A stretch of 39,304 bases of DNA from Clostridia bacterium. Lineage in GTDB: Bacteria > Bacillota > Clostridia > Christensenellales > Borkfalkiaceae. Each line of letters starts with the position of its first letter. Positions within the stretch are counted from its first letter, which is position 1. Both the position numbers and the translations under genes were made by a program. The DNA is taken from positions 1 to 39,304 of the forward strand of contig JAFTTJ010000025.1 of NCBI GenBank assembly GCA_017466825.1, written 5' to 3'. A model generated the notes under the pieces. The model did no database searches and was not told where the DNA came from. It was given only the letters and a program-made list of their open reading frames with translations. This document shows positions 9,173 to 17,141 of the stretch, in pieces.

Positions 9173-9232
9173 CTTTTTAAAGCGCCCTCTTGCGCAAACT
9201 TGCAACGCTCGGTGAAAAATAGACCTAAAAGG

Positions 9233-9261
9233 TTGCTAAACTGCGATATTTGTGCTAAAAT
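9233..9261 (+). promoter_or_regulatory. Promoter of the TIR receptor-like gene
   Basis: TTGCTA (9233-9238), 17-bp spacer, TAAAAT (9256-9261) with TGC upstream (extended -10). The leader would be about 128 nt. It contains an AT-rich hairpin TTTTTTGGC/GCCAAAAAA (9279-9299) and a second GCCAAAAAATT near 9369 that could compete for the same arm. Confidence 0.5.
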
Positions 9262-9395
9262 TGTTTTATATTATATGTTTTTTTGGCTTTGCCAAAAAAT
9301 TTTGATTTAATTTTGGTTAAAAAAGATTTTTAAGCCTTTAAAACTAATGGCTAACTTGACTGTTTTTTGCCAAAAAATTCACTAGGGAGAAAGGT

Positions 9396-12300
9396 ATGGA
9401 ACGCAAAATTTGTAATTCGTGCGGTGGCGCGTTAAATAGAGAAGGGGCGTATTACGTATGCCCGTTTTGCGGTAACCGTTGGATAGCCGAAGTAAGCGAC
9501 GACGTAAACGCCGTTGCGAGAGCCAACGCATGGGAAGCACTTAGAAAAAGCGACTTTGACAAGGCAACCGAACTCTTTGAAGAAATCGTTTTAAAGGACA
9601 AGACCGACTACGAGTCGTTTTGGGGTTTAGCGCTTGCAAAAGCGAGTATCGTATACGTAGTAGACCTTGAAAAAGACCAAAAAGTTCCTACTCTTAACAA
9701 TATTTCGGAAGAGAGTTTTATTTTAGATAGAGCGGTGACGACGGCTATTAGCCTTGCCCCCAAGGAAGTTGCCGACGAGTACCGCCGTCAAGCCGAATAC
9801 GTTGAAAAAGTGCGTAAAGAGTGGCTTGAAAAGGCTAGCAAAGAGCCCCCTTACGACGTTTTTATATGCTTTAAAGATAGCGATAGAGAGCGTGGAATAG
9901 AGCGTACGCAAGACAGTTACGACGTGCAAGACCTTTACACGAGTTTAATTTCAAAGGGCTATAAAGTCTTTTTCAGTAGGGAAACTTTGCGTTCAAAAAT
10001 CGCCGACGAGTACGAGCCGTATATCTACAACGCTATAAAAACGGCAAAAATAATGATAGTTTTCGGTGAAAAAGCCGAGTATTTTAGTTCGCCTTGGCTT
10101 AAAAACGAGTGGATGCGTTTTAAAAAGCGTGTTGAAAAGGGCGAAAAGCATAAAAACGCTCTCGTTACCCTTTTTAAAGGCGTAAATCCTTACGATATCC
10201 CCACGGCGCTCACGGGCGGAAAACAGGCTATCGACTACTCTATCCCGAGTAACTTTGAACTGCTTATGAATCACGTCAAGTTGGTTGTAAACGAAAGTAA
10301 GCAAGCCAAAAAACTTGACAAAATAGAAATAAAAGGCGGTCAAATGGGCAAAAAGAGCGCGGAAATTAAGCAAGAAACGCTTAAAACCCGTGAAATAGGC
10401 TCGTCCGCCGTTGAAACTAGCATAACCGACAAGCAGACCTTAAATTTGGCGCTTGCATACGTTAGCGCAGGCGAATTTGCCGAAGCCGAAAAAATGCTTG
10501 CAGGGCTTATGATTGAAAGCCCTAACAACGCCGAATTCAAATGGCATTACCTTAAAATTAAGTACCGCACGGACGAAAAAGGGCTTATGGCTAAACTGCC
10601 GAATTTTGCCGACGACGACGTAACCCTTTTAAAAAATATCGTAAGCACGGCGGACAAGGCTTTGGCAACGCAAGTTTTAAACTTTTTGTACGATAGTCAA
10701 AACGCTATAACTGAAAGTAAGTTTTTAGAGATTTTAGACTTTGTTTTGCCTTTTAATTACGAAAACCGCTTAAATAAATTGAGCGTTGCTTTCGAGCGCG
10801 CTATAACTAATTCTCAATTTAAGGTTTTTCAAAAACTCTTGCCCACTTTGCAAAGCGGTAGCGTTGACGAGTATTTAGATTACCTTACTCGTTTTGCCCA
10901 AAAGACTGCCGTTACCGCCCAAAAAGAGTGGTGCGTAAACGCCGTTTTGGCAAGTGACGAAGGCAACCTTTGGGCAATAGAATACCTTTATAAAAAGGCT
11001 TTAAAAGACGGAAATTTACAAAAGGCTATCGAGCATTTTAAACAACTTTTAAAGTTTAGCCCAAGCGTTGACGAGCAAGTTGAAAGGGCTTTAAAGGAAG
11101 TAAGTTTAAACGGTCAAACCGAATGCGATTTTGTAAGACAAATTTTACGCTATTACGACAAAGATTTGGCGGAAATTGCTCAAATTCTTTCAAAAATAGC
11201 AATGACGGCTATTAAAAATAGGCTTTTTGACTTTGCTAAAGACCTTTGTGAAGTCGTTATAGATAAAACGCCGACCGTTGCTGAGCCGTATTGGGCGCTT
11301 TGCCTTGCCACCTTAAAAGCCACGGCGGAAAGCGCCGTTATAGAGTCGGACGTTCCTTTAAACGACTTGCCTGAATTTAAAAAGTATTTGACCTTAGTAG
11401 ATACTCAAAGGCAAATTGCCTGCATTAAACTTGCCAAACAGCAAGAAGGGGCTATTTTAAAACGCAAGCAGGTAAAAGAAGCCGAAGAAAGAAAGGCAAA
11501 AGCCCAAGCCGAAGCCGAAAAATTGCGTAAGCAAGCCGAAGAAAGAAAGGCAAAAATAACTAAAATAACAATTGCCGTTTTGGCAAGCGTTACTGCGGTT
11601 ATCGTTGCTTTTTGCCTTATTTTAAACACCGTAATTATACCTAACAATAAATATAACACCGCCCTTTCTTTAATGGAAGACGGAAAATACGAACAAGCGA
11701 TTTCCGTCTTTAAGGAACTCGGTTCTTTTAGTGATAGCCAGGTAAAAATTGTCGAGTGCAATACTGCAATACTCGACGGCAAGTATAACCAAGCCGTATC
11801 TTTAATGCAAAACGGCAAATACGAGCAAGCATTAAATATATTTGAAGAACTTAACAACTATAAAGACAGCCAAGCAAAATTTAACGAGTGTAATACTGCA
11901 ATACTTGACGGCAAGTATAACCAAGCCGTATCTTTAATGCAAAACGGTGAGTACGAGCGATCAATATCGGTGTTTGAATCCCTTGACTCATATAAAGACA
12001 GCCAAGCAAAAATCGACGAGTGCAATACTGCAATTCTTGACGGCAAGTATAACAATGCGATTAGTTTAATGGAAGAAGGGAATTTCGCTCAAGCCCGTCC
12101 TATTTTTGAAAGCCTTGACGGCTATAAAGATTCAGCCGAAAAAATAAATCAAATTTTAGCTAAATGTCCGCTTTTAAACGCTAGCGTTGGCGATTATATC
12201 AAATTTGGCAAATACGAACAAGATAATAATGCCGATAACGGCAAAGAGCAAATAGAGTGGCTTGTATTAGACGTGGTTGACGACAAAGCCTTAGTAATAA

Positions 12301-12794
12301 GCAAGTACGTCCTTGATCGTAAGCCTTACCATGCAACTACGGCAAATATTACGTGGGAAACGTGCTCCTTGCGATCGTGGCTTAATAATGATTTTTTAAA
12401 CAGCGCGTTTACTAACGCGGAAAAAGAGTTTATACCAACGGTACTAGTAACTGCGGATAAACACCCGCAATATACTATGAACAACCCCGGAAACGACGTT
12501 AATGACAAAGTCTTTTTGCTAAGCATAACCCAAATGAATAAATATTTGAGCAGTAACACGGACAAGCACGGCTGGACGTCCGATTATGCAATAGCGCAGG
12601 GGCTTTCAACAAGTGGGATTGGTTCGTGTAAATGGTGGCTTCGCACCCCACATAACGGCTACGTTAACGCTTCTTTCGTTGAATGGGACGGTACTTATTC
12701 CGGAACTAGCGTTGGTTATCAGTATTGTGGCGTGCGCCCCGCTATGTGGATAGACTTATACGCTACGACAAGCGATTATACCGACAACTATTAA
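9396..12794 (+). CDS. Receptor-like TIR protein with outside DUF6273 domain
   Basis: The protein has 1132 residues. A zinc ribbon (C6, C9, C22, C25) is followed by a short TPR-like segment, a TIR domain (about 152-287) with the candidate catalytic E238 in PWLKNEW, and a TPR-like helical region (about 340-690). A basic Lys/Arg-rich segment precedes one membrane span (about 722-745). After it come four 44-residue repeats (752-927) and a C-terminal domain (about 932-1125) that I recognise as DUF6273-like (WLVLD, WETCSLRSWLN, WWLRTP, GVRPAMWI). The basic side before the span puts the TIR part inside and the DUF6273 part outside. The start is supported by AGGGAGAAAGG. It is a paralogue of the protein at 143-3217. 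Signal relay from outside to a TIR effector is inference. Confidence 0.85.
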   Translation: MERKICNSCGGALNREGAYYVCPFCGNRWIAEVSDDVNAVARANAWEALRKSDFDKATELFEEIVLKDKTDYESFWGLALAKASIVYVVDLEKDQKVPTLNNISEESFILDRAVTTAISLAPKEVADEYRRQAEYVEKVRKEWLEKASKEPPYDVFICFKDSDRERGIERTQDSYDVQDLYTSLISKGYKVFFSRETLRSKIADEYEPYIYNAIKTAKIMIVFGEKAEYFSSPWLKNEWMRFKKRVEKGEKHKNALVTLFKGVNPYDIPTALTGGKQAIDYSIPSNFELLMNHVKLVVNESKQAKKLDKIEIKGGQMGKKSAEIKQETLKTREIGSSAVETSITDKQTLNLALAYVSAGEFAEAEKMLAGLMIESPNNAEFKWHYLKIKYRTDEKGLMAKLPNFADDDVTLLKNIVSTADKALATQVLNFLYDSQNAITESKFLEILDFVLPFNYENRLNKLSVAFERAITNSQFKVFQKLLPTLQSGSVDEYLDYLTRFAQKTAVTAQKEWCVNAVLASDEGNLWAIEYLYKKALKDGNLQKAIEHFKQLLKFSPSVDEQVERALKEVSLNGQTECDFVRQILRYYDKDLAEIAQILSKIAMTAIKNRLFDFAKDLCEVVIDKTPTVAEPYWALCLATLKATAESAVIESDVPLNDLPEFKKYLTLVDTQRQIACIKLAKQQEGAILKRKQVKEAEERKAKAQAEAEKLRKQAEERKAKITKITIAVLASVTAVIVAFCLILNTVIIPNNKYNTALSLMEDGKYEQAISVFKELGSFSDSQVKIVECNTAILDGKYNQAVSLMQNGKYEQALNIFEELNNYKDSQAKFNECNTAILDGKYNQAVSLMQNGEYERSISVFESLDSYKDSQAKIDECNTAILDGKYNNAISLMEEGNFAQARPIFESLDGYKDSAEKINQILAKCPLLNASVGDYIKFGKYEQDNNADNGKEQIEWLVLDVVDDKALVISKYVLDRKPYHATTANITWETCSLRSWLNNDFLNSAFTNAEKEFIPTVLVTADKHPQYTMNNPGNDVNDKVFLLSITQMNKYLSSNTDKHGWTSDYAIAQGLSTSGIGSCKWWLRTPHNGYVNASFVEWDGTYSGTSVGYQYCGVRPAMWIDLYATTSDYTDNY
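11649..12176 (+). repeat. Four in-frame 132-bp tandem repeats
   Basis: Units start at 11649, 11781, 11913 and 12045, exactly 132 bp apart. Each encodes a 44-residue TPR-like unit of the form KYNxAxSLMxxGxYExAxxxFExLxxYKDS followed by a CNTAILDG linker. The last unit diverges at its end. The middle units are nearly identical at DNA level, which suggests recent expansion or gene conversion. Confidence 0.9.
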
Positions 12795-12851
12795 GCGTTT
12801 ACTTTTACGCAAACATTAAAACCAATTAAAAAGCCCCCTATAAGGTGATTA

Positions 12852-13715
12852 ATGAGAGATTTTGACAAAAAAAGTTATGATTTTACGGTGGTTAACGCCA
12901 TAGCCGAATTTTTGAATTCGGACTTTGAAAAAGGCGTTACCCAAAAGGTTGAGTCCATTATGCAAACGGGCGTTGACGACGAGTTTGCCGTGCGTTTGCT
13001 AATAGGCGAAGGGGGCGGTATTGACACCTACGGCAAGGATAGGGATATTTTTAGGCGTTATTTTCCACTAGCCATAAAACGGCTTGAAAGCGCTATTTTT
13101 GCCCAAGACGAGTATTATAAAAACCTAACCTTTAACGGCGCTAAAGACGGTGATTTTGAACTGTGTTACCAAAATTACCAAAAGTACGAGCCTTTCGTTG
13201 CCGACGATCTAAAGGTAGATTTTAGCGGTACGGTTATTCCGCAAATAGGGTTTTTTGCAAGCGAGTTTACCTACCCTGCCGTAATGCAAAAGGGCAGAAT
13301 TTGGATGACGGTTACGCCTAACGAAATAAACACGATGCGCGCGCCGATATCTCGCGCTCACGGCAAAGTGCTTGCGCTCGGGCTTGGGCTTGGGTATTTT
13401 GCCTATCATTGCTCTTTAAAACCCAAGGTGGAAAGCGTGAGCGTTGTTGAAATAAGCGAACACGCCATCGCCCTTTTTAAAAAGCATATTTTGCCACAGT
13501 TCTCTCACCCCGAAAAAGTACAAATTATTAAAGCCGACGGCTTTGAATTTATGAAAAACCCACCCGTAACCAATTACGATTACGTTTTTTGCGACCTTTG
13601 GCACGACGTTTCAGACGGATTACCTATGATTGAAAAACTTAAACCCTGCCAAAAAAATTTCCCCAACGCCGAATTTGATTATTGGATAGAAAATTCCGTC
13701 AAATTCTACCGCTAA
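12852..13715 (+). CDS. SAM-dependent methyltransferase-fold protein
   Basis: The protein has 287 residues. The C-terminal half has a class I methyltransferase / spermidine-synthase-like fold. Its glycine-rich motif I is KVLALGLGLGYFAYH (about 172-186), the acidic end of strand 2 is VVEIS, and a DYVFCDLWHD strand 4 follows. The N-terminal half (about 1-110) is helical and unrecognised. It starts 57 bp after the TIR gene at 9396 with no terminator between, so cotranscription is likely. AAGGTG precedes ATG 12852. The substrate is not evident. It lacks the NPPY-type motif of DNA adenine methylases. Confidence 0.65.
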   Translation: MRDFDKKSYDFTVVNAIAEFLNSDFEKGVTQKVESIMQTGVDDEFAVRLLIGEGGGIDTYGKDRDIFRRYFPLAIKRLESAIFAQDEYYKNLTFNGAKDGDFELCYQNYQKYEPFVADDLKVDFSGTVIPQIGFFASEFTYPAVMQKGRIWMTVTPNEINTMRAPISRAHGKVLALGLGLGYFAYHCSLKPKVESVSVVEISEHAIALFKKHILPQFSHPEKVQIIKADGFEFMKNPPVTNYDYVFCDLWHDVSDGLPMIEKLKPCQKNFPNAEFDYWIENSVKFYR

Positions 13716-13731
13716 TTTAGGCTTTAAAAAT

Positions 13732-13829
13732 GGGAAGAGCAAGTCTTCGTTTATTGGGAGGAGCAAGCCCCTCCCCTACAATATTATATATTGCCTTTCG
13801 TAGGGGCGGAGCTAAACTCCGCCCTTTTA
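13732..13829. repeat. Cluster of three hairpins, REP-like, terminator at end
   Basis: Hairpin A is GAAGA-GCAAG-TCTTC (13734-13748). Hairpin B pairs GGGAGG (13756-13761) with CCTCCC (13770-13775) around AGCAAGCC. Hairpin C pairs GGGCGGAG (13804-13811) with CTCCGCCC (13817-13824) and is followed by TTTTAT, giving a terminator for the 9396-13715 unit. CCCCTAC (13773-13779) also pairs with GTAGGGG (13800-13806). A and B share an AGCAAG core with different stems. It looks like a dispersed palindromic element. Confidence 0.6.
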
Positions 13830-13859
13830 TTTTTCTTTTTTTTTGCCACTTTGCTAAAC

Positions 13860-13918
13860 AAGTTATTACTAATAAGTTAAATTTAGGGTAATAAAAAAGA
13901 TTTTAAGAGTAATAACTT
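13860..13918 (+). promoter_or_regulatory. Candidate operator: AAGTTATTACT inverted repeat
   Basis: A perfect 11-bp inverted repeat, AAGTTATTACT (13860-13870) and AGTAATAACTT (13908-13918), lies just upstream of the promoter at 13940. Related GTAATAA/AGTAATT words occur at about 13888 and 13929. It may bind the winged-helix protein encoded downstream (autoregulation); this is inference. Confidence 0.4.
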
Positions 13919-13939
13919 TTAATTTTTTAGTAATTTATA

Positions 13940-13968
13940 TTGACAAATTAAAAAAAGCGCATTATAAT
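13940..13968 (+). promoter_or_regulatory. Perfect consensus sigma-A promoter
   Basis: TTGACA (13940-13945), a spacer of exactly 17 bp, and TATAAT (13963-13968). It serves the gene at 13991, and GGAG lies at 13981-13984. A promoter this strong for a regulator suggests that tight repression is needed. Confidence 0.85.
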
Positions 13969-13990
13969 AGATATAAAGTAGGAGTAAATT

Positions 13991-15001
13991 ATGAAATATA
14001 GCGCAGAAAAAAAACAAGCAATTATTTCTTATATATTAGAAAAAATCGCGTCTAACACCCCTTCTCTTTCTTCTGTTGTAGCCGAAACGTTTGGCATAAG
14101 CACAAACACCGTGCATACTTATATAAACGAGTTGCTTAGCGAAGGTATTATAAAGAAGCAAAAGCGGGGCGAATACTCTCTCGTTTCTACGCAAAGAGAT
14201 TACGTTTTTTCCCGTAGTAAAGGAGAACTTTTTTCGGACACCCACGCTTTTGACGTTTGTCTTAAAAATCACATTTCTCACCTTTCAGAAAACGTGCAAC
14301 ATATTTGGATTTACGCCGTTAGCGAAATGGTAAACAACGTAATTGACCATTCAAATGCTGAAACAATGAGCGTTACCGTCGTTCAAAACTATCAAAACAC
14401 TCACGTTTTAATAACAGACAACGGCGTTGGAATATTTGAAAAAATAAAAAACCATTTTTCCTTGGCTAGTTTAGATGAAGCAATTTGCGAACTTTTTAAA
14501 GGAAAACTTACTACGGATGAAAACAACCATTCGGGGGAAGGGATATTTTTTACGTCTAAGATGATGGATAGTTTTTTAATTTTGTCTAGCGGTAAAGTTT
14601 TTTCTACGTCTAAATACAATAACGACAAAATCTTTAATATAACCGAGCCTGTTTCTGGAACGAGCGTTTTTATGTCACTTTCTAATTTTACAAACAAAAG
14701 CGCCAGAGATATTTTTGAATCTTATTCTAATCTAGACGGGGCGTTTACCACGACTAAAATTCCATTAAAAAACATCTTCGATTCTGCTCCAGTTTCTCGC
14801 TCTCAAGCAAAACGTCTTTGTAACCGATTAGACCAATTTGAAGAAGTTATATTAGATTTTGACGGTGTTGCTTGGATGGGACAAGGTTTTGCACATCAAT
14901 TATTCGTAGTATATCAAAAAGCGCACCCAACGATTTCTCTTAAAGCGGAAAATATGAATGAGAGCGTTGCTAATATGTACGCTCACGTTTTAAAATCTTG
15001 A
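13991..15001 (+). CDS. Winged-helix / HATPase / STAS-like fusion regulator
   Basis: The protein has 336 residues. Residues 1-65 form a winged-helix DNA-binding domain (TFGISTNTVHTYINELL recognition region). Residues about 95-230 form a GHKL ATPase domain with N-box EMVNNVIDHS (112-121), G1 box DNGVGI (143-148) and G2 box SGEGI (181-185). Residues about 262-334 match the STAS-like DUF4325 domain; the usual phosphorylatable serine region reads WMGQGF, without serine. Anti-sigma kinases and their STAS partners are normally separate proteins, so here sensor, ATPase and DNA binding are fused. It stands alone, flanked by repeat hairpins and a bidirectional terminator, and is AT-richer than its neighbours, hinting at transfer. 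The role is unknown; a stress or defence regulator is possible. Confidence 0.8.
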   Translation: MKYSAEKKQAIISYILEKIASNTPSLSSVVAETFGISTNTVHTYINELLSEGIIKKQKRGEYSLVSTQRDYVFSRSKGELFSDTHAFDVCLKNHISHLSENVQHIWIYAVSEMVNNVIDHSNAETMSVTVVQNYQNTHVLITDNGVGIFEKIKNHFSLASLDEAICELFKGKLTTDENNHSGEGIFFTSKMMDSFLILSSGKVFSTSKYNNDKIFNITEPVSGTSVFMSLSNFTNKSARDIFESYSNLDGAFTTTKIPLKNIFDSAPVSRSQAKRLCNRLDQFEEVILDFDGVAWMGQGFAHQLFVVYQKAHPTISLKAENMNESVANMYAHVLKS

Positions 15002-15025
15002 CGCTATCTTTATGTTTTAAATCAA

Positions 15026-15056
15026 AAACGGCGTGGTGAAATTCACCACGCCGTTT
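15026..15056. terminator. Bidirectional terminator, 15-bp perfect stem
   Basis: AAACGGCGTGGTGAA (15026-15040) pairs perfectly with 15042-15056 around one central base. A-rich and T-rich flanks serve the convergent genes ending at 15001 and 15094. Confidence 0.9.
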
Positions 15057-15093
15057 ATTTTGCGTTATTTAATATGCAATTTGTAGTTAACTC

Positions 15094-16686
15094 TTATTCT
15101 TCGTCCTTGTCAGCGTCGGCAATAACACCGAGTACGCCGTGACGGTTAGCGAATTCTACGAAAGTTTCCTTAGAATCGTCGTCGCTATCTAATTCGTCTT
15201 CAGCATAGAAATCTTCTGCTTTGTCTTCAGAGTCGTCTGCTTCCCAAGCGTCGAAGTCCTTTTTAAGTTCGGTCATGTTGATTGCGTAAACGTAATCTTT
15301 AAACTCAACGTCGCTATAAGATGCTAAAAGGAAGAACTCTTCGCCAACTTTAACTACTTCGGGCTTATACCAAGCGGTGTCGATAGCGTGCTTGTTTAAG
15401 CGGAATTCCTTAGTGTCTTTATTTACTGCGTCAATGCGAACTTTGTAGTAAATGCCGGACGCGTCGTGGAAATACATAAAGGTTGCGTCGCCTTCAACGT
15501 TTACAAAGTCTAAGGTTGCAGATTTTACGATATCAGAATAATATACGATAGAAACGCCTAAATCGGTGTTAGCGTCGGTTGCCTTTGCCTTGTCGTAAAC
15601 TAAAAGACCAAAGGTAGCGTCAACGTAATAAACTTTGCCGTCGAAGAAAATCGAAGTGTCGGCAAATATGCTTGCGGTATTTTTGTTGGTAAGACTTACT
15701 ACGTTTTCTGCCTTCTTCCAAGATTTAGCGCCCGCTTCGGTCAACGCGCTTTCAGCGATTGCCATATAAACGGGGTTAGTTCCGGTAACGGTGTTAAGGC
15801 TCTTGTAAGAGAAATAAAGTTTACCGCCGTCAACCCTTAAAAGGTCGATAGTTACGCCGATAAGGTCAACGCCTTCGCCCGTTTCGTTACCTACGTTGCT
15901 AATGCCCACGCCGTCTAATACAACGGCAGGCTTAACTTCGCTAGCGGTTAAATCGAGTTTATAAACGACGTGGTGCGATTCCTTTTGAACGCTATCTTCG
16001 TCGGATAAAGCCTTGTCAACGGGGATAGACGCAAAGTAAATTGCGCTGTCGCCAAACACTACTTCTGCAACGTCAACTTTGTCAAGTTTGCTTGCGCCGT
16101 CTTTTGCTTCGGTGGTGTAAACTTCCTTACCGCTAATTGCGTCGTAAACGTAGAGTTCGGTATTATGAACTACGAGATAAACCTTTTCGCCTACTGCAAT
16201 ATATCTATAAGTTGCCGAGTGGGGGAAATCGCGCGCGGTGATGTTTGCAGAAGTTTGAGTAGCGTCAAGTTTGGTGCGGAAGAAGTTGAGTTGGTCGTTT
16301 TTAACCGTACCGGTCTTGTCGTTTGCAGTCGAAGGAACTGCGTAGTAAACGTAATCGCCGTAGATATAGAATCCTGCATTCATATCGTCTGCAACGATAA
16401 GTTTAGAAACGACTGTTTCGTACGTTGCTTTTGAAAGGTCTGCAAGGTTTGCCTTTTTAGTCCTTAAAAGCGCGCCCTTGGTTACGCTACCCGTTTCGTA
16501 AGTGGTAGTATAACTTTCAACGCCGTTTATAAAATAAACGTAATCGGCAGTTTCTGCAACGAAACCACCCTTTAAAGTAGCGTCGGTTTTAGCCGAGCCG
16601 TCCATAGGTATACTGTTTGCGCCACAAGATGCAAGACCTAATACGCAACAGATAGCCATAATTAAGCATAAAAGTTTTTTGCCCAT
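15094..16686 (-). CDS. Secreted lipoprotein, beta-rich, acidic tail
   Basis: The protein has 530 residues. The signal peptide MGKKLLCLIMAICCVLGLAS ends in lipobox LAS-C21, so it should be lipid-anchored outside the membrane. The mature part repeats short YVYF/YIYGDYVYYA-type strands, as in beta-propeller-like DUF5050 lipoproteins of Clostridia. The C-terminus (about 480-530) is very rich in Asp and Glu. AAGGAG lies 8 nt before ATG 16686. It appears to be a single-gene unit with its own promoter and the shared terminator at 15026. The function is unknown; carbohydrate or cell-wall binding is a guess from the fold class only. Confidence 0.75.
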   Translation of the reverse strand: MGKKLLCLIMAICCVLGLASCGANSIPMDGSAKTDATLKGGFVAETADYVYFINGVESYTTTYETGSVTKGALLRTKKANLADLSKATYETVVSKLIVADDMNAGFYIYGDYVYYAVPSTANDKTGTVKNDQLNFFRTKLDATQTSANITARDFPHSATYRYIAVGEKVYLVVHNTELYVYDAISGKEVYTTEAKDGASKLDKVDVAEVVFGDSAIYFASIPVDKALSDEDSVQKESHHVVYKLDLTASEVKPAVVLDGVGISNVGNETGEGVDLIGVTIDLLRVDGGKLYFSYKSLNTVTGTNPVYMAIAESALTEAGAKSWKKAENVVSLTNKNTASIFADTSIFFDGKVYYVDATFGLLVYDKAKATDANTDLGVSIVYYSDIVKSATLDFVNVEGDATFMYFHDASGIYYKVRIDAVNKDTKEFRLNKHAIDTAWYKPEVVKVGEEFFLLASYSDVEFKDYVYAINMTELKKDFDAWEADDSEDKAEDFYAEDELDSDDDSKETFVEFANRHGVLGVIADADKDEE

Positions 16687-16762
16687 ATTTTTACTCCTTA
16701 AGTATTTGGAATATCCGAGTTTCTAATTACATAAAGATAATTAGATACATATACACTTTACA

Positions 16763-16791
16763 ATTATATACTAAATTTTTCAAATAGGCAA
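16763..16791 (-). promoter_or_regulatory. Promoter of the 530-aa lipoprotein gene
   Basis: TTGCCT (16786-16791), 17-bp spacer, TATAAT (16763-16768) on the minus strand. The leader is about 70 nt. Confidence 0.65.
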
Positions 16792-16840
16792 TTATTTGGC
16801 GACACATTTTTATTTAAAAATAAAAAAAGGAGTGAAAAAA

Positions 16841-17095
16841 ATGGAAAAATTCGGACTTTTCGACCTGATTGACAAATTCAACGCCGTCGCAAACGGCAAA
16901 AACGACTTCTCAAAACCTGCTTTTAACGCTCACGGTAATCCCCCTGCAAAAGAAACAGCCGACGAAAAAGGGACGGGCGAAAAACAATCTAAACTCGTAG
17001 ACCCGCAAATTTTTCCGCCTGCGCAATATTTGATGAACGCAAAAATGCTCGACTTTAACAAAAAACACGACGAGTTTGCTCGCCGTGTTAAATGA
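16841..17095 (+). CDS. Small unknown protein, 84 aa
   Basis: The start is ATG 16841, because AAAGGAGTG lies 7-8 nt upstream. A start further upstream would put this ribosome site inside the gene. The protein is small and soluble: an N-terminal amphipathic helix (EKFGLFDLIDKF), a charged Lys/Glu/Pro-rich middle, and a C-terminal helix (PPAQYLMNAKMLDFNKKHDE). No domain is recognised. It is convergent with the membrane protein gene ending at 17142. Its composition and ribosome site make it credible. Confidence 0.7.
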   Translation: MEKFGLFDLIDKFNAVANGKNDFSKPAFNAHGNPPAKETADEKGTGEKQSKLVDPQIFPPAQYLMNAKMLDFNKKHDEFARRVK

Positions 17096-17141
17096 TTTTT
17101 ATAAAATTGCTTTTTGTCTTGCACTTAGATTATATGCCCAC

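Noticed and set aside
9279-9299. Terminator or riboswitch in the leader of the TIR receptor-like gene
   Set aside because: The hairpin is almost all A-T with a 3-nt GGC/GCC core and lacks a separate T-run; no known aptamer core was recognised.
12852-13715. Restriction-modification or other DNA methyltransferase linked to the TIR gene
   Set aside because: It has motif I of class I methyltransferases but no NPPY or PCQ catalytic motif and no restriction or specificity gene nearby.
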